A stretch of 64,000 bases of DNA from RYN-230 sp963813975 (GTDB lineage: Bacteria; Actinomycetota; Actinomycetes; Streptosporangiales; Streptosporangiaceae). Position 1 is the first letter of the stretch. Every line of letters starts with the position of its first letter. The position numbers were made by a program, and so were the translations under genes. Under the pieces are notes generated by a model. It saw only the letters and a list, made by a program, of their open reading frames with translations. It did no database searches and had not been told where the DNA came from. Below are positions 42,060 through 50,858 of this stretch, in pieces. Where the stretch lies: contig CAWFAP010000006.1 in NCBI GenBank assembly GCA_963813975.1, positions 1,488,001 to 1,552,000 on the forward strand, written 5' to 3'.

Positions 42060-43211
42060 CTAGATGCTGGCAATCCCGGCGGGGGAGCCCCCGGCGGGCA
42101 GTGGTGTCGGTGAGTGGGGCAGCTCGGTGAGGGTGCCACCGTGGACGGCGAAGACCGACAGGATGTGGTTGCCGCTGCCATTTACCGACAGCGTCCTGCC
42201 GTCCGGGGACAGGCGGGCGTCGGTGTCAGCGCCCCCGCCGCTGATGGGCGTGCTGCCGATCAGGGACAGTGAGCCGCCCGGGTTGATGGCGTAGCTGGAG
42301 ATGTTCCCCGAACCGGTGTTGACCGTGAACAGGTACCGGCCGTTGTGGCTGATCTCCACCCAGCACGGCGCGGTCTGCCCGTCGGCAAACGGCGAGGCTC
42401 CGATGGGGGTGAGGCGGCCGAGGAAGCCGTCGCGGTAGGCGGACACGGTGCCCAGGCCAGCGCCGTTGTGCGCGTTGCTGACGAACAGCTGCGCGGGGTG
42501 GGCGGGGGAGAACTCCGCGCCGAGCTGGCCGAGCCCCTGCCCGGTGAACGGGGAACCCTTGGCGGCGAGCAGATGGCCACCGGGCAGCACCACGAAGCTG
42601 TCGATCTGCGAGGTAGCGGTCCGGGTGCCGATGAGGTGGTTGCCGGCTGCGCTGAAGAACACGTCGCCCAGGCCGGCGGCATCAGGGACCGCGACCGTCG
42701 AGCCGGGGATCGAGGTGAGGTGACCCCCGAAGCCCAGCCGGAAGCCGGCGTAACCGCTGCCGCCAGCGCCGGAGTTGGCCACGTAGACCAGGCCAAGACG
42801 GGAGACCGCGACGCTCACTGGCTGCACGCCGCCCGACGACACCGGCTGCCCGACGAGCACCGGCACGCCGCCCCTGGTGACGCGCAGGACCGAGACCTGG
42901 TTGCTGCCGGCGTCCACAGCGAGCAGGTACCGGCCGTCCGGAGTGGCCTGGATCGCACCCTGGGACGCCAGGCCGGCGCCCGTGCCCGCGCCGCCCGCGG
43001 CAAACGGAGATCCCGGAAGCGGGGTGACCGAGCCGTCGGCGTGACGGGCGAACCCGTCGATGGTGTTGGCGGTGGTGGTGTTGCCGTCGATGTACGTGTA
43101 ACCCACCACGGGTGAAGCCGTGCTGGCGCTGGCCGCAGTGGCCGTACCGAGCAGGCCGATCGTGACCGCCAGCACGCTACCGCCTGCTGCCAGCCATTTG
43201 CGCTTGCCCAC
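42060..43211 (-). CDS. Secreted seven-bladed beta-propeller (lactonase-like) protein
   Basis: A 383-residue protein. GTG 43211 behind AAGGAGCGG gives a Sec signal peptide (basic GKRKW, hydrophobic SVLAVTIGLLG, cleavage near ASA). The rest are propeller repeats in the YncE/6-phosphogluconolactonase-like style (LAVDAGSNQVSVLRV, LFTVNTGSGNISSYAI, LSVNGSGNHILSVFAV). It probably acts outside the cell. Whether it is an enzyme or a structural protein is unclear. Confidence 0.85.
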   Translation of the reverse strand: MGKRKWLAAGGSVLAVTIGLLGTATAASASTASPVVGYTYIDGNTTTANTIDGFARHADGSVTPLPGSPFAAGGAGTGAGLASQGAIQATPDGRYLLAVDAGSNQVSVLRVTRGGVPVLVGQPVSSGGVQPVSVAVSRLGLVYVANSGAGGSGYAGFRLGFGGHLTSIPGSTVAVPDAAGLGDVFFSAAGNHLIGTRTATSQIDSFVVLPGGHLLAAKGSPFTGQGLGQLGAEFSPAHPAQLFVSNAHNGAGLGTVSAYRDGFLGRLTPIGASPFADGQTAPCWVEISHNGRYLFTVNTGSGNISSYAINPGGSLSLIGSTPISGGGADTDARLSPDGRTLSVNGSGNHILSVFAVHGGTLTELPHSPTPLPAGGSPAGIASI

Positions 43212-43415
43212 GTTCCGCTCCTTCGGTGAGGGTGGACCGGCGGTGATCCGCCGATCCACCCCATGAGCGCCGCGTGGCAGCAGGCTTCTTACCGCAGCTC
43301 AGTGTCGCGTCACCGATCCGTAAGATCCGAGGTCAGCGGGTTCCGCCGCCCCGCAGGCGCCGCGCCGGGCCGGGTGCGCATGACTTCGGCTCCCGCCCAG
43401 GCAGACGTTCCCCCC

Positions 43416-44867
43416 TCACAAGGTGTCGTGTTCCGTCGCCGCGGTCTCGAGCCCGGCGGCCTCGGCCTCGGCTACGCGGGTCTCCGCCGCGACATCGAGG
43501 GACCTGGTGAAGAGGTAGTAAAGGACTCCCGCCACCGGCAGCCCGATGAAGAACGAGATATCCGCGCCGCCGAGGGCCTTGGCGGCGGGACCTTCGTACA
43601 GGGTTCCTACGTTGAAGAAGGGCACCATGGTCCCGAAGCCGATGAGGTAGGCAAGGATGCCCCGCCAGCCCCACCGGCCGTACATCCCGTCGGGCTTGAA
43701 GATCTCCGCGATCGCGTAATGACCTCGGCGGACGATGTAGTAGTTGACCAGGTTCACGGCGGTCCAGGGGATGAACAGGTACAGGATCAGCAGCAGGAAG
43801 TTGTTGAAGTTGCCCAGGAAGTTCTGCGTCGCCGCGAGCGCGCCGATGACCGACAGGGCCGCGGTGAACCCGATGGTGATGACCCGCAGGGTGACCGTCG
43901 GCCTGACCTTCCTGAATGAGTCGGCCGCGCTGATGAGCGTCAGGGAGCCGCCGTACATGTTGAGCGCGGTGACCGAGACCAGGCCGAGTGTGGCGAGGAT
44001 CAGCACCACGGAGCCGAAGCCGTCGAAGACGTGGTTGCCCACCTTCTCGAGTTCGGCGATGCCGGTGCCATCGAAGCTCTTGCCTGCCCAGGCGGCCAGG
44101 ACGGCGCCAACGATCATCATCCAGGCGCCGCCGATCGCCGACCCCCAGTAGGTCCAGTAGAACGTCTTGCGCACGGTCACGTCGGGCCGCATATAGCGCG
44201 AGTAGTCCGAGACGTAGATGGCCCAGCTGATCTGGTAGCCCGCCACCACGCCGAACTGCCCGAGGAACGGGCTGGCCTGGAAGCGGCCGACGTCGAAGGT
44301 GCCGGGGGGATAGTGGATGAAGAACAGCGTGATCGTGAAAATGCCGAAGATGACGATCATGAGGTAGGTCAGCCACTGCTCGGCTCGGTGGATCAGGTCG
44401 TACCCCACGAGCGCGACGACAAAGGCTGCGACCGTCACGATGACCACCCACAGCTTGGTGGGGCCGTGCGCGGTGGTGCTCATCGCCTCGCCACCAAGAA
44501 TGGTGTTGAAGACGTTGAAGCCGGCGTACTGCACGTAGGCGAACAGCCAGACCAGCAGGGCCCCGACGTAGCCGAACTGCGGGCGGGACTGGATCATCTG
44601 CGGCAGGCCAAGCTGCGGGCCCTGCGCCGAGTGGAACGCCATGAACAACGTGCCCACCAGGACGCCGACCACGATGGCCAGCACCGACCAGAAGAGCGAC
44701 GCTCCTTCGCTGATGCTGATCAGCCCCACGGCCAGCGTGGCGATCTGCGCGTTCGACATGAACCACAACGGGCCCAGGTGCCAGATCTTGCCGTGCCGTT
44801 CGCTCAGCGGTACGTAGTCGATCGACCGGACCTCAAGGCCGCCCAGACGTGGCTGCGTAGTTGTCAT
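43416..44867 (-). CDS. NCS1-family nucleobase:cation symporter
   Basis: A 483-residue membrane protein with about 12 helices. It has the N-terminal DYVPLSERHGKIWHLGPLWF of NCS1 carriers and inner segments such as QIATLAVGLISI, SWAIYVSDYSRYMRPDVT and WTAVNLVNYYIVRRGHY. It imports purines, pyrimidines, hydantoins or related vitamins with Na+ or H+. ATG 44867 is chosen over an ATG 13 codons upstream. A catabolic partner gene is not next to it, so the substrate is open. Confidence 0.9.
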   Translation of the reverse strand: MTTTQPRLGGLEVRSIDYVPLSERHGKIWHLGPLWFMSNAQIATLAVGLISISEGASLFWSVLAIVVGVLVGTLFMAFHSAQGPQLGLPQMIQSRPQFGYVGALLVWLFAYVQYAGFNVFNTILGGEAMSTTAHGPTKLWVVIVTVAAFVVALVGYDLIHRAEQWLTYLMIVIFGIFTITLFFIHYPPGTFDVGRFQASPFLGQFGVVAGYQISWAIYVSDYSRYMRPDVTVRKTFYWTYWGSAIGGAWMMIVGAVLAAWAGKSFDGTGIAELEKVGNHVFDGFGSVVLILATLGLVSVTALNMYGGSLTLISAADSFRKVRPTVTLRVITIGFTAALSVIGALAATQNFLGNFNNFLLLILYLFIPWTAVNLVNYYIVRRGHYAIAEIFKPDGMYGRWGWRGILAYLIGFGTMVPFFNVGTLYEGPAAKALGGADISFFIGLPVAGVLYYLFTRSLDVAAETRVAEAEAAGLETAATEHDTL

Positions 44868-45053
44868 GCGTAGACTTTGGCGCGACTTAGCCCGGAAAGG
44901 AAGCATTTCCGGCCCGGCGGCGATCGCAGCATGATCGCTGACGGTGACGCAGGCGGGGACACCCAGGATGTGCCCTCGCTGCCCGGCCGCCCCGCAGGTT
45001 CATCCGGGCAGTGCGCCGGCGCCTGTGCCGCCGCAATCTCCTGGAGGGTCTTC

Positions 45054-45611
45054 CTAGTCGGTGGTTACTGGTTCGCCGGGCGTGTCCCCGGGCGCACCTG
45101 AGACGTTGCCCCGCAGCCGGTCGAGTATCCGCTCGAACTCCGTGAGTTCCTCCGGGGCGAAGCCGGCCCGGAGCCGGTCGTTGAACGTGAAGGCCGCCTT
45201 GCGCATCCGGAGGAACGCCTCCTCACCCGCGTGGGTCAGCTCGACCAGGTGCACCCGGCGGTTCTGTGGGTCCCGCCGCCGGGTGATGAGGCCGCCGGCG
45301 TCCATCACGTTGAGGTGGTGGGTGAGCGTGGCCTCCTTGATCCCGACCGCGTCGGCGAGTTCTCGCTGGCTGGCCCGCGGCCGGGTCTTCAGGGAAATCA
45401 GCACCAGCCAGATCGGCCCCGAGCCGCCCGCTCCGGCCAGTGCGTCGTCGAATGCCCTGGTGATCTCTTTGGTCGCGCGGGCCAGATGGAGGCCGAGGGG
45501 CGGGCTGGCGGGCGGGCCGGGAGGGGGCTCCGGCCCGCTCTCCGGCGGGCCGCCGGGCAGGTCGCTCAGCTGCTCCCGCGCACCGGCGGGATGGCTCTCT
45601 GGCACTGGCAC
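45054..45611 (-). CDS. MarR-family transcriptional regulator
   Basis: A 185-residue protein with a winged HTH at about residues 60-140: LKTRPRASQRELADAVGIKEATLTHHL and the wing LITRRRDPQNRRVHLVELTHAGE. The first 45 residues are Pro-rich and may not be translated. It faces the SDR gene across an AT-rich gap, so it probably represses that gene and itself. Confidence 0.88.
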   Translation of the reverse strand: MPVPESHPAGAREQLSDLPGGPPESGPEPPPGPPASPPLGLHLARATKEITRAFDDALAGAGGSGPIWLVLISLKTRPRASQRELADAVGIKEATLTHHLNVMDAGGLITRRRDPQNRRVHLVELTHAGEEAFLRMRKAAFTFNDRLRAGFAPEELTEFERILDRLRGNVSGAPGDTPGEPVTTD

Positions 45612-45805
45612 GCGAGGAGCTTATCACATCCTTAGGCATCTTAACCTTTGACATCGAAAGATTAGCGATCTATGGTTTAGCGGAAGACCGAAGACGGCGG
45701 ACGATGGACCGCAACGATCCAGGGTGACCATCGTCCGCGACCTGCGCATGAGCTACCGGCACGTGATTGCCGTGGCTCTACCACCTGGCCTAAGGAGCTG
45801 GAATC
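45612..45805. promoter_or_regulatory. Divergent AT-rich promoter region (MarR/SDR)
   Basis: From about 45615 to 45680 the sequence is much less GC-rich than its surroundings and carries runs such as CATCTTAACCTTTGACATC. A MarR site is likely here, but no clean long palindrome is visible to me, so no operator is marked. Confidence 0.45.
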
Positions 45806-46663
45806 ATGAGCACGCCTAGCTACGCCGCGGGCGCGGCACCCGAGCCCGCCGCCAGCGGCGGCCGGCCGATGCAGGGGCGCGTCGCCCTCATCGCCGGCGC
45901 CAGCAAGGGAATCGGTGCGGCCACCGGGGAGGCGTTCGCCGATGCCGGAGCCGCTGTTGTCCTCGCCGCCCGCGACATCGCCGCCCTTGAGTCGGTCGCG
46001 CAGAAGATCAGGGACCGCGGGGGCCGGGCGACCGCGATCCGCGCCGATGTATCGGACGCCGGCTCGGTGAGCGCCCTCGTTGAGTCCACCCTGGACACCT
46101 ACGGCCGGCTCGACGCCGCGTTCAACAACGCGACCGACGGCCCGATGCCCGCACCCCTGGCCGAAATCGAGCCGGGGGAGTTCGACCGGGGGATCGCCAC
46201 GAATATCCGGGGCACATTCCTCGGCATGAAGTACCAGATCGGCGCCATGCTCCAGTCCGGAGGCGGCACGATCGTGAACATGGCCTCGCTGGCCGGCGTC
46301 ATCGGCGTGGCGGGCCTGGGCGCCTATGTCGCGGGCAAGGCCGGGATCATCGGCCTGACCAAAGTCGCGGCCCTTGACTACGCCGACCGCGGCATCCGGG
46401 TCAACGTCGTCGCGCCCGGCACCATCCTGACCCATCACCTGGAGGCCGCCGGTCCCGAGGCCCAGCGGCACGCAGCCCTCGCCGCGCCCATGCGCAGGAT
46501 AGGAAGCCCGTCCGAAGTTGCCCAGCTCGTGATCTGGCTATCCTCGCCGGCTTCCTCGTTCATCACCGGGGCCGTGATCCCCATCGATGGCGGGCAGTCC
46601 GCCGGTCTCAAACCACCGCAGATGTACCGCCAGGGACAGCCAATGCCGGCGGACGCGAAATGA
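45806..46663 (+). CDS. Short-chain dehydrogenase/reductase
   Basis: A 285-residue SDR with cofactor motif IAGASKGIGAATG, structural NNATDGP (usual NNAG), catalytic Ser in NMASLAGVIG and YVAGK (YxxxK) and a C-terminal SSFITGAVIPIDGG. It is a classic NAD(P)-dependent oxidoreductase of glucose-dehydrogenase-like type. The first 20 residues are an extension. Under probable control of the facing MarR gene. Confidence 0.9.
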   Translation: MSTPSYAAGAAPEPAASGGRPMQGRVALIAGASKGIGAATGEAFADAGAAVVLAARDIAALESVAQKIRDRGGRATAIRADVSDAGSVSALVESTLDTYGRLDAAFNNATDGPMPAPLAEIEPGEFDRGIATNIRGTFLGMKYQIGAMLQSGGGTIVNMASLAGVIGVAGLGAYVAGKAGIIGLTKVAALDYADRGIRVNVVAPGTILTHHLEAAGPEAQRHAALAAPMRRIGSPSEVAQLVIWLSSPASSFITGAVIPIDGGQSAGLKPPQMYRQGQPMPADAK

Positions 46664-46728
46664 TCCGAGGTTCCCGCTTCCGTGCGTCGGTAGCCGGGAA
46701 TGGAGACTTTCTATGACTGGAGCAGACT

Positions 46729-47094
46729 GTGGACGAGGCAGTGCGTGGCTACATTGACGGCATCCCGTCCGGGCATCGCCCGTTGTTCGACCGGCTGCAC
46801 GGCCTGATCCTTGCTGCCTACCCGGACGCAGCTGTCGTGCTCTCGTACAAGATGCCCACGTACAAGGTCGGCAGCGGCCGCCTCCACGTCGGGGCCTGGA
46901 AACACGGTGTATCGATCTACGGGTGGAAGAAGGGGGGTGACGCCGGCTTCACCACCCGCCACCCCGAGCTCAAAACGAGCACGGGAACCATCCGGCTGCG
47001 CCCCGACGACGCGGCCGCCCTCCCCGACCAGGAGCTCCTTGACCTGGTGCGCGCGGCCCTCGGCCCCCAGCCGGGAGCCCGGCCGGCGAGCTGA
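46729..47094 (+). CDS. DUF1801/YdhG-like protein
   Basis: A 121-residue protein with the family pattern PLFDRLHGLILAAYPDAAVVLSYKMPTYKV and the later LHVGAWKHGVSIYGW and GTIRLRPDD. The fold is a small alpha/beta domain of unknown role, often near stress or export genes. GTG 46729 follows CTGGAG. It runs in the same direction as the next gene, 67 bases apart. Confidence 0.85.
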   Translation: MDEAVRGYIDGIPSGHRPLFDRLHGLILAAYPDAAVVLSYKMPTYKVGSGRLHVGAWKHGVSIYGWKKGGDAGFTTRHPELKTSTGTIRLRPDDAAALPDQELLDLVRAALGPQPGARPAS

Positions 47095-47161
47095 CCCGGC
47101 TAATCGCCCACGGACGGGCACCGCTCTGGCGGATCGGCGGCCGTGCGGGGAAGCTAAGCAG

Positions 47162-47611
47162 GTGACGACGTTCGTGATCCGCGATGCGGTGGCCGCCGAT
47201 ATGGGTGCGCTGGGCGACGTATTCCGCCGGGCGTCGCTGTCCAACGAGGGTGATCGCACGAACCTGCTCGCCCATCCCGGTGTTCTGGAACTGCCGGATC
47301 TCGCGGCGCGGCAGGGACGCATGCGGGCCGCAGTTGCTGACGGCACCATCGTCGGCTTTGCTACCTGGCTCAGCGCCGGGGATGCACTGGAGATTGAGGA
47401 TCTGTTCGTCGATCCTGAGTGGATGAGGCAGGGGATTGGGCGGTCGCTGGTGCTGGATCTGTTCGCGATTGCACGTGGTCGTGGAGTCCGCCGGGTTGTG
47501 GTGACCGCGAACCAGCACGCGCTTGGCTTCTATGCCAAGGCCGGCTTCGCCGTTGACCACACCGTGGAGACCAGATTCGGCCCGGCCCCACGGATGCACC
47601 TAACGCTCTGA
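47162..47611 (+). CDS. GNAT-family N-acetyltransferase
   Basis: A 149-residue acetyltransferase with acetyl-CoA motif LFVDPEWMRQGIGRSLV and C-terminal ALGFYAKAGFAVD. GTG 47162 is the natural start; the longer frame overlaps the DUF1801 gene. Substrate unknown. Confidence 0.9.
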   Translation: MTTFVIRDAVAADMGALGDVFRRASLSNEGDRTNLLAHPGVLELPDLAARQGRMRAAVADGTIVGFATWLSAGDALEIEDLFVDPEWMRQGIGRSLVLDLFAIARGRGVRRVVVTANQHALGFYAKAGFAVDHTVETRFGPAPRMHLTL

Positions 47612-47691
47612 GCGGCAGGACGAGGGCGGCATCAGCCACCGCCGCGCGCGGCAGCGAGAGTCACTGGCCAGGCGGCGGCTAGGATCGCGGC

Positions 47692-48042
47692 GTGATAAAC
47701 GGCATCCATGCGATCGTCTTCTCACCTGACGCCGCGAAGGTCCGTGAGTTCTTCCAGGACGTGCTCCGCCTGCCGTCCGCTGACGCGGGCGGAGGATGGC
47801 TGATTTTCGCTCTCCCCCCGGCCGAGCTTGCGGTACATCCCGCCGAGGGAGACGGGCGTCATGAGCTGTACCTGATGTGTGACGACATTCACGCCACGCT
47901 CGCCGAGTTGCGCGGCAGGGGAGCCGAGGTGGCCCGGGATGTCACCGATCAGGGGTGGGGTCTGGTAGCCGCGATCCGATTGCCAGATGGCTCAGAGTTC
48001 CCCATCTATGAGCCCCGGCACCCCTCACCCCTGCGCCCTTGA
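47692..48042 (+). CDS. VOC-family (glyoxalase/bleomycin-resistance fold) protein
   Basis: A 116-residue protein. Two betaalphabetabetabeta units are visible: IHAIVFSPDAAKVREFFQDVLRLP and HELYLMCDDIHATLAELRGRG, then LPDGSEFPIYEPRHP. The His/Glu metal ligands are only partly placed. The start is GTG 47692. Its stop overlaps a possible TTG start of the AraC gene. Confidence 0.85.
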   Translation: MINGIHAIVFSPDAAKVREFFQDVLRLPSADAGGGWLIFALPPAELAVHPAEGDGRHELYLMCDDIHATLAELRGRGAEVARDVTDQGWGLVAAIRLPDGSEFPIYEPRHPSPLRP

Positions 48043-48071
48043 CCGGCCAGCCGCCCCGTACCCTGTGGCCC

Positions 48072-48506
48072 ATGACCCCGCAGCCGCTCGCGCGCCACCT
48101 GCTGCGGGCCCGCGACCTGGCCGACGCCCGTTATGCCGAGCCGCTGACCGTCGCCGACATGGCCCGGGCCGCCGGGCTGTCGCAGGCCTACTTCAGCCGG
48201 GAGTTCAAGCGGGCCTTCGGCGAGTCGCCGCACCAGTACCTGCTGACCCGGCGGCTCGAGCGGGCGGCCACCCTGCTCCGGGTGACCGACTGGTCCGTGG
48301 CCGAGGTGTGCTTCGCCGTCGGCGCCGGCAGCGTCGGGTCCTTCACGGCCAGCTTCGGCCGGATCTTCGGCCGATCGCCCATGGCCTACCGAGGCTCGTG
48401 GCCGCCGGCCGGGCGTTTCGTCCGGATTCCGCGCTGCGTGGCCATGGCCTACGCCCGGCCGCAGAACCGCACGTTTCGAGAAGACGCGGGGACAGCCAGT
48501 TCGTAG
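48072..48506 (+). CDS. AraC-family transcriptional regulator
   Basis: A 144-residue protein that is essentially an AraC DNA-binding domain: two HTHs, LTVADMARAAGLSQAYFSREF and FTASFGRIFGRSPMAYR. No N-terminal ligand domain is present. ATG 48072 fits similar small AraC proteins; a TTG start at 48039 would overlap the VOC stop. It is followed by a VOC gene, a pair seen often in actinobacteria. Confidence 0.88.
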   Translation: MTPQPLARHLLRARDLADARYAEPLTVADMARAAGLSQAYFSREFKRAFGESPHQYLLTRRLERAATLLRVTDWSVAEVCFAVGAGSVGSFTASFGRIFGRSPMAYRGSWPPAGRFVRIPRCVAMAYARPQNRTFREDAGTASS

Positions 48507-48544
48507 GGTTCTTCCGATGACACTTTCGCATCCGAGGAGGACTC

Positions 48545-48985
48545 ATGATCAAGGTCGCCAATGTCCAGTTCTGGGTCCACGATCAGGACGAGGCACTTCG
48601 CTTCTACACCAAGACGCTCGGCTGGGAAGTGCGGGCCGACGTCACCATGGGGGAGTGGAACTTCCGCTGGCTGGCGGTCGGGCCGAGCGGGCAGGACAAC
48701 GTGGGGCTCGTGCTCATGCCGATCCCGGGCCCTCCCATGCTCGACCCCGACGGCAGCGCGGCGCTCGCCGACCTGGTGGCCAAGGGCGCCGGCGGGACCC
48801 TGTTTCTCGAGACGGACGACTGCCAGGCGAGTTACGACGAGCTGTCCGGCCGCGGCGTCGTCTTCAACGACCCGCCGACCGTCCAGCCGTACGGCATCGA
48901 CACCTCGTTCCGCGACCCGTCGGGCAACAACATCCGCCTGACCCAGGTGCTGGAGTTCGACCCGGCCCGCGGCACCGCCCCCTAG
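48545..48985 (+). CDS. VOC-family protein
   Basis: A 146-residue glyoxalase-fold protein with VQFWVHDQDEALRFYTKTLGWEVR, a second unit beginning LFLETDDCQASYDELSGRG and IRLTQVLEFDP near the end. It follows the AraC gene by 38 bases, with GGAGG before ATG 48545, and is probably co-transcribed and controlled by it. Confidence 0.9.
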   Translation: MIKVANVQFWVHDQDEALRFYTKTLGWEVRADVTMGEWNFRWLAVGPSGQDNVGLVLMPIPGPPMLDPDGSAALADLVAKGAGGTLFLETDDCQASYDELSGRGVVFNDPPTVQPYGIDTSFRDPSGNNIRLTQVLEFDPARGTAP

Positions 48986-49136
48986 ATAACCCGCCCGCCC
49001 GGTCATCGGCAGACTGGGCGCGGCGCGGGCGCCCCGGGGGCGGTCAGCCGCCGCGGCTGGCCCCAACGGTCAGCTGCGGCTGACGTCTTCCGCGCGGGCC
49101 TGGGTGGTGGTGCCTCGTTCCGCGAGACCACGCCGC

Positions 49137-49715
49137 CTACCGCGCGCGGAGGAAGTCGAGCACCCGCCGGATCAGGAGAGCGGTGGCGTCCGGGTCGTAT
49201 GACGGCAGTGAGCTGTCGGCGAAATAGTGCTGGTCGCCGGGGTAGAGGAACAGTTCCGCGTCCTTGGCCTGCTCGACGAGCTCCCGGGCGGCGTCAAGGT
49301 CACCCTCGCCGGCGAAGATCGGGTCGTTGTCCATCCCATGGACCTGCACGGGCACACCATCGGGCCAGGCGGAGCCGAACTCCGAGACCGGGACGCACGA
49401 GTAGAAGAGCAGCGCCCCCCGCGCACCCGGCCGCGTCTGCGCCAGCATCTGGGCCGGGAGCACGCCCAGCGAGAAGCCGGCGTATACCAGGTCGGTGGGC
49501 AGTCCCCCGACGGCCTGGACCCCGCGCCCGATCACCCCGCCGGGGAAGCCGATCTCCTCGGCCTGGCGCATCCCCTCGTCAATGGTGCTGAAGGTGCGCC
49601 CCTCGAACAGGTCAGGCGTGTGCACGGTATGGCCGGCGCGGCGCAGTTCGCCGGCGAAGGCGGCAACGCCGGGAGTCAGTCCCTGCGCGTGGTGGAAGAT
49701 CACTACCTCGGCCAT
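49137..49715 (-). CDS. Dienelactone hydrolase-family protein
   Basis: A 192-residue hydrolase. The nucleophile elbow is VYAGFSLGVLPAQ (Ser in place of the Cys of true dienelactone hydrolases), the acid is in MDNDPIFAGEGD and the His is in YPGDQHYFADS. It probably acts as an esterase of unknown substrate. ATG 49715 is used. It converges on the VOC gene. Confidence 0.85.
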   Translation of the reverse strand: MAEVVIFHHAQGLTPGVAAFAGELRRAGHTVHTPDLFEGRTFSTIDEGMRQAEEIGFPGGVIGRGVQAVGGLPTDLVYAGFSLGVLPAQMLAQTRPGARGALLFYSCVPVSEFGSAWPDGVPVQVHGMDNDPIFAGEGDLDAARELVEQAKDAELFLYPGDQHYFADSSLPSYDPDATALLIRRVLDFLRAR

Positions 49716-49763
49716 CTCCGCGCTCCGTTTCCGTGATGTGAGCCGGCGGTGTCCCGGCTGCCT

Positions 49764-49967
49764 CTATCGTCGCCTGGACTTGCGCGAGGTGCGCCCGGAT
49801 ACCGCGGTCACAGCCGAGTCCGCCTGGCGGAGGAGTCGGGCTGGCCGGGCTGATGCGTCACGGCGTTCAGCGGCCAGGGCCAGGCGATGTATAACCAGCC
49901 GGGCAATCGGCAGTGCGATGGCCAGCAGCAGCCAGGTTCGCAGCCTGCCGAAAAGAAAAACGAACAT
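49764..49967 (-). CDS. Small membrane protein (67 aa)
   Basis: MFVFLFGRLRTWLLLAIALPIARLVIHRL gives one transmembrane helix followed by a very basic tail (RTSRKSRRR). ATG 49967 follows GGAAGGACGC. Function unknown; the positive tail suggests a cytoplasmic side facing nucleic acid or lipid. It lies 49 bases upstream of the dienelactone hydrolase start. Confidence 0.6.
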   Translation of the reverse strand: MFVFLFGRLRTWLLLAIALPIARLVIHRLALAAERRDASARPARLLRQADSAVTAVSGRTSRKSRRR

Positions 49968-50235
49968 GCTCAGCGTCCTTCCATCCAGCCGGGCAGCCGA
50001 ACCGGCCGCCCGGTGTGTCATCCGCGGGACCCGTGCGCGCGTCCGGCCGGCCGGGCGTAACGCGCAGGCGGTAACCTGCGCAGGCAGTGGCCCCGCGGGG
50101 CCAGTAGCCCGCGTGGTGGCAGCGCTACCCGCGGCGCGGCACTCTACTCCATGCGTCGGCGAGGCTGGCCGCGGCGGGACACGAGCTCATCGCTCCGGGA
50201 CCCGAATGGCGCAGCGCCCGGCGGATGACGGCGCG

Positions 50236-50262
50236 TGTAATTTGGTGTTAGTATCACTTACA
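50236..50262. promoter_or_regulatory. Operator candidate overlapping the TetR gene start
   Basis: TGTAA ... TTACA ends flank a core GTG-TTAGTAT-CAC. The whole region is AT-rich and touches the ATG. An autorepressor site for the TetR protein is likely. The halves are imperfect. Confidence 0.45.
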
Positions 50263-50858
50263 TGAAAGCTGGGCCGCGCCGCCCCTATCGGATGGGCTCC
50301 CGTGCCCAGGCGGCGGCGGCGACGGGCGAGCGAATTCTCGACGCGGCCGTCGAGACCTTCTGGGAGCTGCCCACGGACAGGGTCTCCCTGGATGAGGTCG
50401 CGCGCCGGGCCGGTGTTTCCGTTCAGACGGTGATCCGCCGCTTTGGCGGCCGGGAGGGGCTGATGGCCGCGGCTGCGGCCCGGGAGTCTGAGCGGGTCCG
50501 CCGCCAGCGTGCGGAGGCACCGGTCGGTGATGTAGACGCCGCCGTCCATGTCCTGGTCGAACACTACGAGCAGATGGGGGAGGCGGTCGTGAAGATGCTC
50601 GCCGAGGAAGGACGTACCCCCGCGCTGTCGGCGATCGCCAACGCAGGCCGTGCGCTCCACCGGGACTGGTGCGCGAGGGTTTTCGCGGCCGCGCTCGACG
50701 GCCGGAGCGGTACCGACCGGCAGCGGCGGCTGGCTCAGCTCACCGCGGTCTGCGACGTCTACACCTGGAAGCTGCTGCGCCTGGATGCGGGCCTGAGCCG
50801 CCGCCAGACCGAGATCGCCCTGGCCGAGCTGCTCAACCCGATGCTGGAAGGATCCTGA
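50262..50858 (+). CDS. TetR-family transcriptional regulator
   Basis: A 198-residue TetR protein with HTH VSLDEVARRAGVSVQTVIRRFGGREGLM (about residues 42-69). The C-terminal half is an all-helical ligand domain. Its stop overlaps the start of a glycosyltransferase gene (TGATG), so the repressor and enzyme are made together. An inducer that is also a substrate of the enzyme is a natural idea. Confidence 0.9.
   Translation: MKAGPRRPYRMGSRAQAAAATGERILDAAVETFWELPTDRVSLDEVARRAGVSVQTVIRRFGGREGLMAAAAARESERVRRQRAEAPVGDVDAAVHVLVEHYEQMGEAVVKMLAEEGRTPALSAIANAGRALHRDWCARVFAAALDGRSGTDRQRRLAQLTAVCDVYTWKLLRLDAGLSRRQTEIALAELLNPMLEGS

Noticed and set aside
43333..44766. A 477-codon minus-strand frame inside the NCS1 permease gene
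   Set aside because: It is an Arg/Gly-rich alternate frame of the clear NCS1 carrier; no membrane pattern.
47940..47980. Further TGTCAC sequences as ECF41 promoters
   Set aside because: Other TGTCAC matches (for example near 6190, 28315 and 47940) lie inside genes and lack CGTC at 16-17 bases.
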